Counted from the first letter of the stretch, positions 42,531-56,900 are shown. The stretch is 64,000 nt of DNA from Pyrocephalus nanus (GCA_038380795.1 CM076270.1:23576001-23640000), one strand, 5' to 3'. A program made the numbers and translations. Notes: generated by a model from the sequence alone, not told the origin.

Positions 42531-44542
42531 CTTTTAGAAGAGGAAAACCAGTAGATGTGATGTCTTCCATAGTCAGGTCTGTCCTGGGCATGGCTTTAGT
42601 GTTTATTTATAATCCATCAGCTCATCCCAGACATTGCACTAAACAAAAACTCCTTGGTTTTAAACACTTCAAGTGATTCAGTCACAGCTAAGCAATACAT
42701 TGGTAATACATTGTGTTGTTCTAAGCAAAAAAAAGTAAGTGTTCTTTTTTTCCTCTCAAATTTGCTTTTCCAGTGCTTTCTATACTTAATTTTCAAATGA
42801 AAATGGTGAAAAACAGTGCTACTTAGGATTAATGAATAATTCTGTTCATTAATTATGAGCATATAATTGTCTGCCTTTTGAGCAGAGACTTTCTATCAGG
42901 TAGTTTAAAACAATATAAACTGAATTCTGACTTGGTCTGTTAATTGAGAAGGGTGATCCTGAAAGATTGTGGAAAGCAGAGGAAGTTGAAAGGAAACACA
43001 CAAAAATCACCCCCCCACACTTTATTACAGCTAGGAGAGACCTGGAGGTACTCTGAGGTACCATAATGGTAAGTGTCTCATTAATCATCCAAAGTAGCCC
43101 ATCAGAAGTCTGATAATGCACAGTTTGGCACAGCAGATGACAGAGAAGAATGTGTTAGTTTGAAATATTTTAATTTTTTAAAGTTCTCCTTCTCAACGTG
43201 GACAACTTCTTTTTGCACTATGGAGAGGGGGCAGGGCAGAGATGATTTCTGTAGTCCTGTTAGAATTTTCAGTGAGCCTTTAAAAACTAATTTCCACTTC
43301 TTTTTAAGGAATCTTTGAAATCCTTGGGTTTTTTTCATCTTCCTGCCACTGTAGAGTTCCTTGGTAAACTCTCAGGAGCAAAGTTATTTAACAACCTGCC
43401 TCATCTTAACAAAACAAAGCCAGCAATCCCAAAAGATTTACATGTTCAGTGACCTGTCCCACTGCAAGCAGAGGTGCTGCTCACGTGAGTAAACTTGAAT
43501 GTGTGTGCAAGTGTTGCCAGGTCAGGGCCCAAGACAAAAGCAATGATTCAGTCACTGGATGTTTATGGTAGAAAAAGAGGGATGAATCTGTGGGGGGAAA
43601 AAATAACCTTGTGGTTGTGAGTTGAGTTCTTGTGGCAAAAGAAAAATTACATCATTTGAAACTGCGATTTTTTTTTTTTTCTTCTCCTCTCTTTTTCCTG
43701 CTTTGCCAGCTTTGTGGTGTCTCACTTTTGTATTCCAACACGAGACAGGTTTAGTGATTGGAACCTGCAGGGGGCACATTCCAGGCTATGGAGCAGCATC
43801 TGCACCAGGGAAGGCAACTTTGCAGTCAGTTAAGAGCATCTCAGCAAACACAATCCTTGAGGAAGTTACTTCTCCAACCACAAGCACGTGCAAAGCAGAA
43901 GTAAGATGAGATCTCCAGTTGGAGCAGATGCCTGTAAATGTGCAGTTGTACTTATAAAGTGATGAATGGTTTTATGGACTTTTAATATCAGCATGGTTTT
44001 TAGAAATTACATGCTTATAATAGTGCTGTTACAGCATTTAATTATAGATATGTAACGTTTTTCTCATTTGAATATCCACATCTGTGATTAGAATAAGTAT
44101 GTTCATGTTATTGACCTTAAAAAATACAAATTGCTTCTTTGATTTTATGACAATAATTTTTATCTTTTTATTATTAGTTTTTAATACTAAAATATTTAAA
44201 TTCCTTTATGCTGTAGTTAATTGTAAAAAAGTATTTTAATTATGCATCGTATTTTTTCCCTATATGACTCTTTATAATGAGGCACTGCATTATTCCAGCA
44301 AACAACTCTCAATCCAGTATTTCATTTTTAAAAAAAACAGACCCAAAAAATGAAGGTCTCTTAGGAAATTGTTGGGTGTTTCTCTGAATTTCACTGATGT
44401 AACTGCCTGAACCTGAGCAGAGCTGGTGTAAAATTCTTACCACTTAGCCCTCTGCCTTTGCAGAAGTGAATAAATAGTGTTCACAGGGGAGTGGAAATCT
44501 TTGGGGCATCTCTTGCCTGGAGAAGAAGAGGAGCGAGAACAG

Positions 44543-44625
44543 AGGGGATGTCACTTGGATGTCACAGGGGATGTCACTTGGATGTCACAGGGGATGTCAC
44601 TTGGATGTCACAGGGGATGTCTCTG
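44543..44625 (+). repeat. 23-bp tandem repeat, about 3.5 copies
   Basis: The unit AGGGGATGTCACTTGGATGT plus CAC starts at 44543, 44566 and 44589, with a partial copy at 44612. Each unit itself contains two GGATGTCAC-like halves. No coding meaning. Confidence 0.9.
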
Positions 44626-47600
44626 GGAACACAAGCACCTTCATCCGTGGGAAAACGTGCCTGGGGGTGTCTGTAGGTAGCACCATTCTCTGAAGTTCAT
44701 TTCCTTGTATGTGACCCCAGCTGTGTCCCCTCTTCTGTCACCTCCTGAAGGGAAACCTAATGTTCCTTCTGTAGCTTGGACAGACAGAAGGTGCCGTAAC
44801 AGTAACTGTCAGCACCACTGCAGGCAGAGCCACTCCAAGTGCTGAAAGGCTTTTGGGGGGACAAGCATGGCAAAAAAAAAACCCCATGAGTCTCCTTGGA
44901 AGGGCTTCTGGATATCTTAGGTCTATTCCTTTCCCTCTGACACCTTGGTGGCAGCTGCAGTGGTTGATTCCTCCCTGTCCTGTTGACCAAGTGCAAGCAC
45001 AGTCTGGTTTAGTAGTTATTTCATCCTGTTTATGCACTTTATCCATGCTTTTCAATGTCTGAGCTTTGTTAGCAGGCCAGCTCTTCCAAGTGTTTTGTTT
45101 TCTGGTTAATGTACACCAATATGTGTGTTTGGTAGAATGACTTAAAAAGAAAGAAGATTTTCATTTTTCTTCTGTACACAAGCATTAGTGAAGTTAAACA
45201 CAGCTAATGAATTCTGACATGTGCTTTCTCAGTTGTTTTTTACCAAACCTACACGTTGGCCTGTGCAATCCACCCAAGTTGTCCTGACAGTTACATTTTA
45301 CAGAGTGGAAAGACCCAGCGAGGCTGAACAACCCCCTTAGGATGGGAGTTCCTCACGGGGAATGTTTCCCTGAGCCGTGTTTTTATAAAGAATGCCAGAG
45401 GGATGACTGTGGATACATGGCTTGTCACAACTTGTAGCTGAGTTAACAATGGTGGAGTAACTGTTTGAGCAAACAGCTATTGTCAGGGGTGCTCCGTGCT
45501 GTTTTCTCTGCAGCACTCCATGTGCCAGACGCGTCTCGGGACTGTGGATGGCTGGAGTGAGAGGGCTGCTGCAAGTGAGAACGGCTTTGGTAATCAGCCC
45601 TGTCCACAAGCATTCCCCCAGCAGTGTGTGCTGTTCCCACTGAGCACCACCTGGGCAGCGGGGAAAGGTTTGTTTTAATTGCATTGCTGCTCTGCAGGGC
45701 TCGGTTACAGCTCGCTCTGTGCGAGTGTGCTGATGGCACTGCAAGGAGAGAGGTTTTTCCCATAGCCTGGACTTCTCAGAAGATGTAGAGTAGAGCATAT
45801 CACCACAGTGGTTGTTGTGACATCACCAGCATGTAAGCAAGAAGTGGCTTTGGGAGTAGGGAAGCAAAGCAAGAGAAGCCCCATTGCCTGATGGACGGAG
45901 TCAGGGGGGTCCCACTGCTGGGATCCTCTGGATCCAGGGACAGCACAGCTGGTTCTTGGCAGGCAGGAACGATCAGAGTGGAACCAGTGAGAAAACATCA
46001 GCAGCAGGACCAGAGGGAGGCCCCTGAACCATTCCTGGTTGTGCCCTTCCTTGTCTGAAGGAGTTCCATTCATGGTAAGAAGTATGGATCTCTTTTATCA
46101 TTACCAGTAACAATAACATCATGATCATAAGGAACCACTAGTACCAGTTACCCATTTGGCCTGTTTGTCTGCAATAGCTGGAGGGAGGTGCCTGATTTAC
46201 AAACATAGCCCCAAAGAGTTTTGATTCTGTTCCCAAAACATAACACCAACAGGATGTCGTGAACAACAGGAGGAAACTCTGTTGAGGTTGGACAGGACCA
46301 TTGGCAGAATTGTAATCTCAAATGTGGTATCTGGCTTGTAAATCTGTTTTAATCTGTCCTAATTGTGCAAGAACTACAAAGCTGATTTGAAAACACAAAG
46401 AAGTTTTCTCTGATGAATACAGGAGTTTTTTGGTTTTATTCTTTCCAAGGTATGTTTCCTTCCTTCCTCCAGACTGACTTCTGTGCTGTTCCCCATTAGG
46501 ACTTGATACATTAATGCAATTCTGCAATCAGATAGGAGGCTCTTTTTGGCCCCAAAACTGTGATGGAGTTGGTAAAAACAGAGCTACCTTGAGAAGATAA
46601 TGAGACACCAGCAATTCACTGATGTCCAAAAAGATGAAAATTAGGCTATAATTTAGGGAATATTTTCTTAAGCAAAGAGGAGATATTTTAACTCACATCA
46701 GTTCCTTAGTACAATCACTGCACATCTGTAAATCAAATGTACCACTGGTGCAGGCTAATTTAATCAGCATCCACATAATAATAAATACTCATCCTAATAT
46801 TAAGTGAGGTTTGAAGAGACTGATCTCCATATCTTGCTGCCCAGAGTGAAGGCAAAGACCTGATTCTGGATATTTGATTATTAGAGCTAAGCTGTGCTGG
46901 CCACAGCATGTCCAAATATGTAAACTTCTGGTTTCCCACGCTTGCTTAGTGCAAGTGAGAAATGCTGGTGCTGGAATCTGGAACCCAGCACCAAACTAAG
47001 CAGCTGCCAGAGCACTCCTGCATGAAACATCTCAAGTGTGAGGTGTCAGACTGCAAAGGAGCTCTCTGAGGGTCTGTGCAGTGATTCTGTAGTTATATAT
47101 CAATACTCACACCTGGTTTTATTTAATAAATAGTAAGAGCAGCAACATTCTCAGGACTTTTGGAAGGAGTGTGGGCAGTGTGTTCTATAGCTGTGTTGCT
47201 CAGTGGCATCTTCTCATCGAGTACAGGGGAAGAAATCAGATTGTAAGGATACTTTGTACCCTCCTTAAAATAATCCAGTAACGATGTACTGTCTGATACA
47301 ATCTAACAATCAGTAGTTTCTCATGCTATTATCCTAGCATAAGACATCCCATAATGAGAATTCTACTCCATTAAATCAAGCAATGGATTAATGGTCAGAT
47401 ACAGTTTTCCCTAAATTCTGTGCTCCAGGTGATTTTCCCATTTCTGCAGTTCATGTTTTTGCTCCTCTCCCCATCTTCCTGTGTCAATACTAAATCCAAA
47501 CATGACATCCTCATTGATGTGAATGAAAACGTGGTGACAAATCCTGTAATTCATGAATTCATAACCCTAATCCAGGATGTACTCCCAGAGAACTGAGGAT

Positions 47601-48242
47601 GTACTCTAATGTTTGGTCCTTCTAAAGGCTCCCCATTACCCCATTCCAGGCAGGGAAAGGAATAAAGGAGTGGATGATCTCTTCAGAATTTGCCTTGCAC
47701 AGAGAAGAGTGGATCAAGTGTTTCAAACAAAGAAAGGAAGGAAACTTTGATTTCTTGCCAAGAGATTGAACCCTGCTCTCTTGCCAAGCTGGTTTATTTT
47801 GCTGCCAGCAGTTTCCTCACCTTAAACAGCTCCCTTCTGTCTGGAAAAGCGAGGGCAGGGCAGGAGGAGGCTGTGCAGAACAGCAGTGCTGATCTGAGTG
47901 TGCTCCAGTCAGTGTGGGGACCAGTTCACTGTCACAGTTTGATGTGTCCCAGGAAACACACCCCGTTCCAGGCAGGGGGTGACCCCAGGTGAGCCCTACC
48001 CAAATTTTGCTTTGTTCTCCAAGTACAGGGAAGTTGCTGGTGTGTGAATGTTGCTCTCTTACTGCACAGAAAACATTGAACTGCTTTTGCTATTGAATAA
48101 AATATGACCCTGATTTTCAGGATTCCATATATTCTGGTGGGTTGTTGTTTGTTTTTTTTTTTTTTAAATGGTGAGATTTACCAAATTTAGGAAACTGAGC
48201 TCATTTGGAGTGAACTGAATGCATCAGCTGTGAAAAGTGGCC

Positions 48243-48533
48243 TCAGAACTGCAGTTCCACCATGTCCTGGGTATTGGTGTGAGTGATTCCAGAGCAGGCT
48301 CTGAGCACCATGTGGAGCACGAGCTCTGAGATATTTTGCTGATCTTTTTCCAGTGAGAAGAAGGTGATGATGGAGATGGCAAGGTCTGAAGTCAAAGGTT
48401 GCCCATGGGTACCATACCAGAAGGTTTTTAGTTTTCTTATGCCAACAGGCCCAGAGCAGACATGTGTGATGCATTTATCTGCCATGGAGTAAAAAGGATA
48501 AATCCTGGGCACCCCTTCAGCCTTGGGTCCCAA
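48243..48533 (-). other. Minus-strand ORF with weak Na,K-ATPase beta-like spacing
   Basis: Open frame of about 96 codons starting from a TTG, with a stop just upstream. It reads GPKAEGVPRI and, 27 residues later, LKTFWYG near the same spacing as GLKPEGVPRI and LKYFPYYG in ATP1B3-type beta subunits. The remaining residues match poorly, and the cysteines expected in that part are not aligned. It could be a decayed fragment or a coincidence; no splice structure or upstream similarity was found. Confidence 0.15.
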
Positions 48534-51500
48534 TCAGAGTCATGGAAGGCTAATTAATTCTTTAATTCAGGCATTGATCAGCTACAGGTATCTACTCAGT
48601 CCTTAGTTTAGAACTAAATTAGAGGGAAAGCTTCTACTTGGAAAATTACAAATTGAAACAATAATGGAAATTACTGGTTTTGAGGGGGAGGGAATTGTAA
48701 TTAGTGAGCTGTATTAGCAACCATCTCCCAGGCTGTGTCTGGATGGGCACAGGGATGATTTGTTATTCTGAGACCCATGGAACAGTCACTGCTCCAGACT
48801 GTAAACTGTTGTTAGGAAATGACCACGATCTTGACTTTATCTGAGAAGGAGACATTTTAAAATCCAGTTAAGACAGGATATGCAGGACCTTAAATCTTCA
48901 CTTTAATCAGGAGTGGCAGCAAATGCATTAATTGTGTTTCGTTCCTGCAATCTTCCGGTAAGGAAAAAAATAGACCCATTCTGTAAAAGCTATTATTTTA
49001 AAGGAACAATGACTTTTGTCTTTTTTCTTTTTCTTTTTTTTTTTTTTTTTCAATAGCAAGAGAGGATGTGCTGCCTGAATCTTTTTTTTTTTTTTTCCCC
49101 TTGGAAATACTTTCTAACTTATAGTAAATCAAGTGAAAACCCTCTATTAATTTGTTTTTTTCCTTTTTTCAGCTAGCAGACTGCAATTAATGCTTTTAAA
49201 TGGCATTAACAATTAATGCTTCTCTCACAAGAGAATGAGGTAATAACGTTTCAGACCTTGACACCCTAGATGATATGAAAATATTTGGGCTGTTTAGAAG
49301 AAACTAACTTATTTTCTAGGTGAGAACACTTATGAAGCCTTCAACTACCAGGCAAGAACTGCAACTTCCAACTTTATTGGTGCATACAAATCCAACTGCA
49401 GTGAGTGTCTGTATCCACCCCCAGAGGGGTGGTTCACCTGCCCATTTCTCAGCTGCTCAGCACACAATTTAAGGACAGCACAGTTATTTGTGTAGTTTTC
49501 TGTCCCTAGTGAAAACAGAAATGGTTTTGTCAACTGAAAGGGCTTCCATTTCGCTGAAGAAGCAAAGCAGTGGGGAGGGAGACACAAGGAGGCACTTAAA
49601 CAGCTTGAGAGCAGAGTGTATGTGCTCAGAAGAACTCAATTAAAGTACTTTTTTTTTTTTTTTTTTTTTTTATCAAGAGTCTCTGTGGTCACAGATGCTT
49701 ATCTGGAATTCTAAGTGATACCCTAAGGATTTTTCTGGCTATTCTGCTGCTTCCAGTTCAGGCAGCAGCATTTTTATGTACTTTTTGTTTAACATTAACC
49801 CTTTTTAGAGCAGGGAAAACTCTTAAAGAAGAAATATTTTTAAGTGTATGGGAGGAAAAAACGTGGTCCCTCTATTCTGATTTGAGCAACAGGCATAAGC
49901 TCTGGTGACAGAATACTTTGGATTTCCAGATTTATTTATTTGGACACTGTTTGGGGCCATGTGTAATGGATTTGAGAAACAGCTCCAGAGCACACATTGT
50001 GTTAAGAGAGTGAATTCACTGCCTGCAGTCTGCACAAATGACCAATTTCTCTGCAGCCACCTGAGTGCTTTAAATGCCATTTACTCTTATTTTTCTGCTG
50101 CAGAAAGCACAGCCAGATGTGCTCCTTAGGATGGCTGTGAGTGCTTGGGTTTTACTCGTGGAATTATATTTTGGAAAATCCGTTTTTGTGGCCCCCGATT
50201 TGTTAACAAATGGATCTCTGGGTTCCAATCCATGTGCAATTCTGTTGGCACAAATCTGTGCAGATGGGCTTTTATTGTAAATTGTCTTGTCTGTCTTCTG
50301 ACAGCAAACAATTTAGCAAATAAATAAAAAATGAAGATTGATGGTATTAGAGCACAAAGTGCCCATTACAATTACAGCAGCAGAGAACTGCATTTAAAAA
50401 TTGTAGAACATTTCAGGCTATGTTTTAATACTCAGGATTTGTTTGTAGTTCAAGGTTTTATTTCCTCATAGGCTCTGTGATTATGACAGACCCCATTTTG
50501 ACAGGGTTTTCTTGCAGTTTTTCAGTGAACTGGATCCTATTTCTTCTCTTCAAAACACTCCATTTGTGTATGGGAAGTCTACGGAGAAGATACAGCAGTT
50601 TGGCTTGTTATGTGAGCACTCAGGTGTGGATTTGTGGTGGTTTTATCTGCAGTATGAATCTGAAAAAAACCTTCCCCAGCCACTGTGTATTAAAAAACTT
50701 GTATTTTGCCATCATCTTGTAGTATATAGAGATCAGCTAAATGTTCTGGTTTGAGTGCAGTTTCCTTTCAAAGGACTGCATCTGGCAGTAGGAGGCAGAA
50801 GAAACATTTTTTGATTTTATTATGATGAGGAAGCAATGGAAAGGGAGGCCTGTTGATTCTGCTTGTTTAAATGTGAGGGAAATTGGAAAATACATTTTAA
50901 AGTGAATTTAAAACCTTTATTGGTGGCCCTTTGGGGGAAATCTGATAGCATTTATTGGCAATTAAACGTGCAGGAGCCTGTAGAATCAAAAGAAATGGGC
51001 ATATGAATCCTATGTAGCTCTGATTCTTTTATATTGTTCCTCTAATATTTATTTATAAAACTATGTTATAGACTACAAAGTGTAGTCTGCTCTTTTGAAA
51101 CCGCAGATAGTTAAAAATCAACCAAAATGAATTGCTGAGAGTTTATAACTTTGTTTAAAATGATTTAATAGTTTGCTCTAAGGAGGCAGTATAATCTTTA
51201 TAAAATGCTGTAACTAAGTCAGACCAAAAATAGAGTAATGGTGGAATTCCCACACATTCAGACTAGAAAGAAAACGCTGACTGTCATTTTCCATTTTCAA
51301 AAGTTCTTCTTTTTTCAACTTCCTCTTTTCAAAATCATGTAAATAAACAGATTGACTGCCTAGCATAAAAAGTGGGCATTATCTCAATCTGTAACCTTGT
51401 GGCTCTGTGTGGCCATTCCACAGCTGTACTGACTGCAGGGATGCTCCCTGCAAATGAATTTATCGGGAACAGATGGATGTAGGACTTAATGGGGAAAATG

Positions 51501-54146
51501 CTGAGCATCTGCAGCATCATTTGTGGCTGAGGAGAGAGGGAAGGTGGGGAGCTTTTTAACAACTCCAGCTCTCAGGGGGGGACAGAAATACTCACAAAGC
51601 CTGAGTAAATAACCTCAGATAAATACACTGGGTAAGAGCTGTTCCCATACACCATTAAATATGAGATATTTTTATCACTTCAGTTTGATGCCCCCATCAC
51701 TGAGGGGGGGGTGTGTTCACGCTCTCTTTGGGTTAGGAAGTAAAAGGCAGCATATCCCAAATGAGTAGAACACAACATGTTTTACCAGTGAAAGGGGAGC
51801 TCCATTTCAATGGTTTATATAATACTGTGAACTTTCTGCTAAACAGGACATAAAAGCTGGCTTGCTCTAATTTTTTTTCAGCTAATGTATGCTCAGAAGG
51901 ACTAATAATAGGCCTTGTGAGTCACAAGCATTCATTAAGTAAGCCACCAGAGTTTTAAAAAACATAACAGTGGAGATCCAGTCTGTTTGAAGCGAACACA
52001 TAAATTAATATGTTTTAAGAAATAGTGACTCTTTTGAAAACACTATAATAATATGCTTCTAAATATTTAGGATTCTTTATTCCATGGGAAACCAGCACGT
52101 TCATTACTGGATTAGCAGGAATATCTTCCAAGACCAAACTCGGGCCCATCTTGCAGATTTTGAAACACATTTGGAATGCTGGACTCCCTCACAGGGGTCC
52201 CAGGGGCAGATGTGTTACTGTCCCTCGTGGCTGGGGGCTGGAGAGGGCACAGTTCAGGCTCAGCCTTTGGTTTGCAGTGAGGAGCTGCTTTTTACTCCAG
52301 TGATCCAGCTGGCTTGATAGGGGGGCAATTAAATCAAATGATTTGTTCGAGATCACAAAGGGAATTAGGGACTCAACTGGGGAAAGAAAGTTGGACTGGG
52401 AAAACTGAAAATACCAGTTCCCATTGTGGGACAGTTTCTCAGTAGCATTTAAGTAAATTAAGGGGCAACCTATTGTATTTCAGAGTCATCTGCACAAACT
52501 GCTGCACTGTATAGACTGAATTTACATCAGTGGGAAAATGGAGAGGCAGAAGGAAAACTTAACAAAAAAATGAATACTTTCATGTGACAGGTATCTTAAC
52601 AGACACACCAGATAAAGAAAAGAAAAATTTAAATTAAAATTTGTGTTCCAAAGCTTTTTGGTTTTGTAGGTATCCCTTTTAGAGGAAAAGATTTTATCGA
52701 GTCTTTCTTGCTTGCCTTTAGTCGTGTACTAACCAACCTTTAAAAGCTGGTTTCTTTTCCAGGACTTTTCTAATTAACTGGTGTTCCTTCGTCTTTGTTG
52801 TTTAATTACATTTTCCTCTTGCTATTTTTTAACAAGCTAGAGAGATGTCAGTACTATGATGGGACTGTCATGTCAGTGTGATACCCCTTCTTTTATCAGT
52901 GGGATTAGAGGGCTGCAGAAGACTTTTCCCTGCTGCATGCACTGATTACTGATAAGAGTGAGGAGTTATCTTCTGTGCTAATAGAAGGCAATGATGTGCA
53001 CATGAGCTCACAATTGGCATCCTAAAATGTGATGGTAGAGGAATAGTGAGATTTAGTGTTTTCTTAAATGTCTTCAAGGGCAGAACGTAACGCTCCAGCA
53101 AGGACAGAGACTCCTGCCATTGATTTCCACCCTCTTCCTCCTTCCAAACCTGACCTCCCTTCTCTAGGCCTTTCATTCCCTCCAACATCAATTTTTCAAC
53201 AGTTTGTTTGTCTTTGTACACTCTTCATTTCAGGCTCAGTCTCCTGACTTAGCCAGTGCTGCCTTTCTCCCTGGCCCGCTGCCCGAGTCCCCCGCTGAAC
53301 TCAGGATGTGGTTCTGCCAATCTAATTGTGGGCTGCTACTGAAAGGGGTTGTCCATCCCATCCCTCCTGCTGCCTGTCCTGGGCTCCCCTGGGAGCTGAG
53401 TCAGGGAACTAAACTTGTAGAGATCCTTTTCTTTCACTTCAGCTCCCTAAATCAGGTCAGTCTGGGGTAAAATGAACCCCAGTGCTAAAAATCCCAGTTG
53501 GGGTGGGAAGGGACAGTGGAGCAGAGAGAGGAGGGACCATCCTCTTTCAGCAGTGCTTGATAATTAATGTTTCACCATTACACTTAATTTTCAGCCCCAA
53601 ACTCCTCTCACCCTGTCTTTCCTGGGCTTCACTTTCCCTCTTTAGCCCTCTTCCTAACGGGTTCCCATTTGCTCCTGCCCTTTCTGCTCCCTTCCCAGAG
53701 ATACCCATCAGCTCATGCCAGCTGTCTTGCCCAGCTGCTTTGTTCTGCATCACACCTGTACTCCACTGACCCCTCACAGACAGACCTTACCAGTATCTGC
53801 TTGTGGCTGTTTCCAAAGTATTAGCTCAAGAGGAGAGAAAAATGGTTAGCAATTAAGGCAGACACCTCATTTTTATATACTCCTCTCAAACCAGCTCTAA
53901 CTAAGAAGCTTTTTTTACTTGTCCATGAAAACAAAACCCTGAAACTGAACTCTGACTGCATGTGTTATAAAATGGATGGAAACCCTGACAGTTATGAAAT
54001 CCCTACAAATTGAGCTTTCCTCGCTTTGAACCCTTTGTATTAAAAATAAGCAGTGAAATAGTTTTCAACAATAGTTAGAGGCTCTTGTTCCTACTGTAAA
54101 CAAATGCTGAATATCTGGGCAAAAGTCTGCTCTGTGTAATGCAAGT

Positions 54147-54225
54147 CAGCTCCCATTGCCTTCCCAGGAGTTATGGTGCTATATGTGAGAGCAGAATCCT
54201 GTCTCTGGGAATAAAGGGGTTTTTT
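54147..54225. repeat. Possible fossil of an ancient amniote repeat
   Basis: CAGCTCCCATTGCCTTCCCA, then GGAGTTATGGTGCTATATG and a GCAGAATCCTG part, resembles the old repeat type CTCCCATTGACTTCAATGGG. Heavily decayed, so the call is tentative. Confidence 0.25.
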
Positions 54226-56882
54226 CAGGAGTGAGGGGGCTCTGCACAATGAATGCATTTTCACCAGCCCTTTCTGATGCATTGGCAAACTCCCAAACAC
54301 AAGAACTGTTTCTGTAGTCTTTCTACTCTCACAATGACACACATTTTCTTTTTCATTTTTAGTGGGAAGTCTTTTGTAATTTTTTTTTTTCCTCATGAAA
54401 ATGCACGTCTTATGTTTCTTGCTATTTTGTACAGTGAAGTAGAAAGTATTTCTCAGTTGTAGTATTTCTGAAGCTGGTCCTTCCTGAGCTTATCCTGGAT
54501 CTTCTAATTTCAGCCTCAAACGTAGCTGAAGATAAAGGAGCAGATTTGAGCCTGATGCAAACGCCTCTTGCAATTCAAAAGCTGCTTTGAGACGAGACTG
54601 GGCAGGCCCTGTGGAGGTTCCAGCAGCCCAGGGAGCTATCCAAGTGGTGCCAAAGTTGTGTCACGCTGTGGTCCACCCTAGACCCAAACTATAAAAGAAG
54701 GGGGTGGCTTTCTAGTCTTCAGGAATTCTCCCATGGGCCAGAGTGAAATTCCCCTTAGCAACACAAGAAAAAATTAACTTGGGCTGAGGAACTGCCCTCT
54801 GTAGAGTTTCTGTACTGTGAACCACTGCAATCTTGCTTCCTATCATGTTTTATTTTTGCCCAGAGTTCTGCATGACAATTTTTTAAAAGGACTTAGCATG
54901 TATGTTTGGGCAGTTAAAATTTTCAAAGTTTGGATTTATTTTTGTGTTAAATGGTTTACATTTTTATCCTCATCATCCCTTATTTTCTTGCGAGTGACTC
55001 AAGGTGGCTTTCTCCCTGTTGTGCTTTGGGAAGCACCAATGCAGCTGGTCCTACCAATTACCCAAAGATCTGCCATGCAGGTAAAGCAGCCTCTCCAGAG
55101 AAGCAGGAAATTGTGAACTGAGGAGCATTCCTAGTGCTGGATGGTCTGTAAGGTGAGCCCAAACTTTTCCCTGGTCAGACACCCACATTCAGAACCACCA
55201 GCGCCACTCACTCCTTTCTCTCTGTGGAACCAACTCAAATATTTCAGTAACCACCTGACACACACCATTGGATTTCTTCCAAAGCTGAGTTAAAAGCTGT
55301 GGAAAGTGTATCTAATCTTGTTTTTAAAGTGCAAGCAAATGTGTACCCAGTATCTCTCCCGATATAAACTATTTAAATATTTAATTGCCCTCGCAGTCAG
55401 GAAATGTCAACATTGGGTTTGTCTAGCTCCAGTTTCCAGCAAATGGAGACCATTGCCTTTGCCAGCGAGGTTGAAAAGGTCAAACTATCAAGATTTCTTT
55501 CCTATATTTAAGTACCTACTCAAAGTAATCCACTCTCTTGTGCAGACCAAAAATCTTCAGTGGTTGCTGGGTAATACTAGTTCCTCTAATACATTGCTTT
55601 ACATTTTCTTTATTTCTTTATTTTTTAATATAAATATATATAGATGTTGACATTTCATTGCATAATGTAGGGCTTGGTTTTTCCTTCGAGTCAATCTGAT
55701 TTTTTAAATCTGTATTAACTCCCCCAGCCTTTGCATCCGGCAAACTTTAATGTCATTGAATCAGTTTGGTGCCCCATTCCAAACCATGGCTATAGGTACA
55801 TTTTGCTGACATATTATTCCCTAGGAGTGTAGGATACCTATTTGAATCACCTGGGAAAAATAATTCAGCAAAGCAGTTGCGGGAATGGAATGACAGTCAG
55901 TCTTTTGCTTGGTGACATTTAGAAGAAAAATAAAAATGGAGAGAGCTTATTTTTGGCCTGAAATGGAATCTGATCAGTGTGACACAGCGTAATTAGTGAG
56001 GGATAGCTATTTTCTGCTGTTGTTTTACAGCAAATGGAATGATTTGGATGATGTACTGTAACAGAAGAGGCTATTGGAATCAGACAGGCGGGAGGCAAAG
56101 AGGTTTATTCTCTTTTATACTTTACTGCTTTCTGGCATGAATTATAGGGCAAGCATCATAAAGATTAAAACTAACCATGCTGGCTATATATTTTTTTCAT
56201 TAATTACTCCTCTTGTTTAAGGTATCTCTTATATGGTTTCTCTTACATTTTAAGATGTAGTCTGGCATAGCTTTTTCACTCGGGTTTTCTCTCTGGCTTA
56301 TTGACTATTTTAAGGACTGCTCTGATGTAGGAACTTTGCTGTTACACTTCAGTTTTGCAAAGTCTCCAAGTACTGCATCACTGATGCTGGTTGAGGATCC
56401 ATGCGAGCTCCCCCTCGGGGCTGGGGCTGTGCAGGGGCTGGCCCTGCTGCGCTGGGGCCTGGCCAAGGAGGATTTCAGGGCTTTCGCTCCTGACCCGTGC
56501 CAGGGAGCAAAGGGAGTGTGTCCCTGTGCTGCCCGCCGGGGATGGGGAATGCGCCTGTGAGCTCTTCCGATTCGGACTTTAGGGAGGCGTCAGCGAGCGG
56601 CCTTTTGACGCCTTGCGCTCCACAAGTCGTGTTACCAATTGCCCTTCTAGAGCATCCTGACGTGTTTTGTGTTCTTTTTTTTATGCCGGCGTTGGGGGAT
56701 GGTGCAGGATGGCAGGGATGGTGCAGGATGGCAGGGATGGGGATTACCCGTGTCCCGGTGGGCAGCGGGAACCGCAGCCCCCCCGTCCTGCACCCCCTTC
56801 TCCCCCCCCCCCCCGCTCCCCTCAGGGCCGGCGCGAGGCAGGGCCGCGTGCGGCCGCAGCGGGCGGCGCGAACCGCCGGGGG

Positions 56883-56900
56883 GCGCGCGCGCGCGCGCGC
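56883..56900. repeat. (GC)9 dinucleotide tract in ATP1B3 promoter
   Basis: Eighteen bases of alternating G and C directly upstream of the inverted CCAAT box. Alternating GC of this length can adopt left-handed Z-DNA under negative supercoiling. Confidence 0.9.

Larger units (their letters stand above)
41885..56740. other. GRK7-ATP1B3 intergenic region
   Basis: 14.9 kb without a supported gene. It holds the 23-bp array at 44543, T runs at 43669-43680, 49031-49050, 49083-49096 and 49650-49671, and possible fossils of ancient amniote repeats near 42345-42530 and 54147-54225. AT-rich unique stretches such as 55900-56220 look like candidate conserved non-coding sequence. A minus-strand ORF at 48243-48533 is listed separately. 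Confidence 0.55.

Noticed and set aside
51070..51088. Perfect hairpin AGACTACA-AAG-TGTAGTCT
   Set aside because: An 8-bp inverted repeat with a short loop is expected by chance a few times in 64 kb; no terminator or RNA context.
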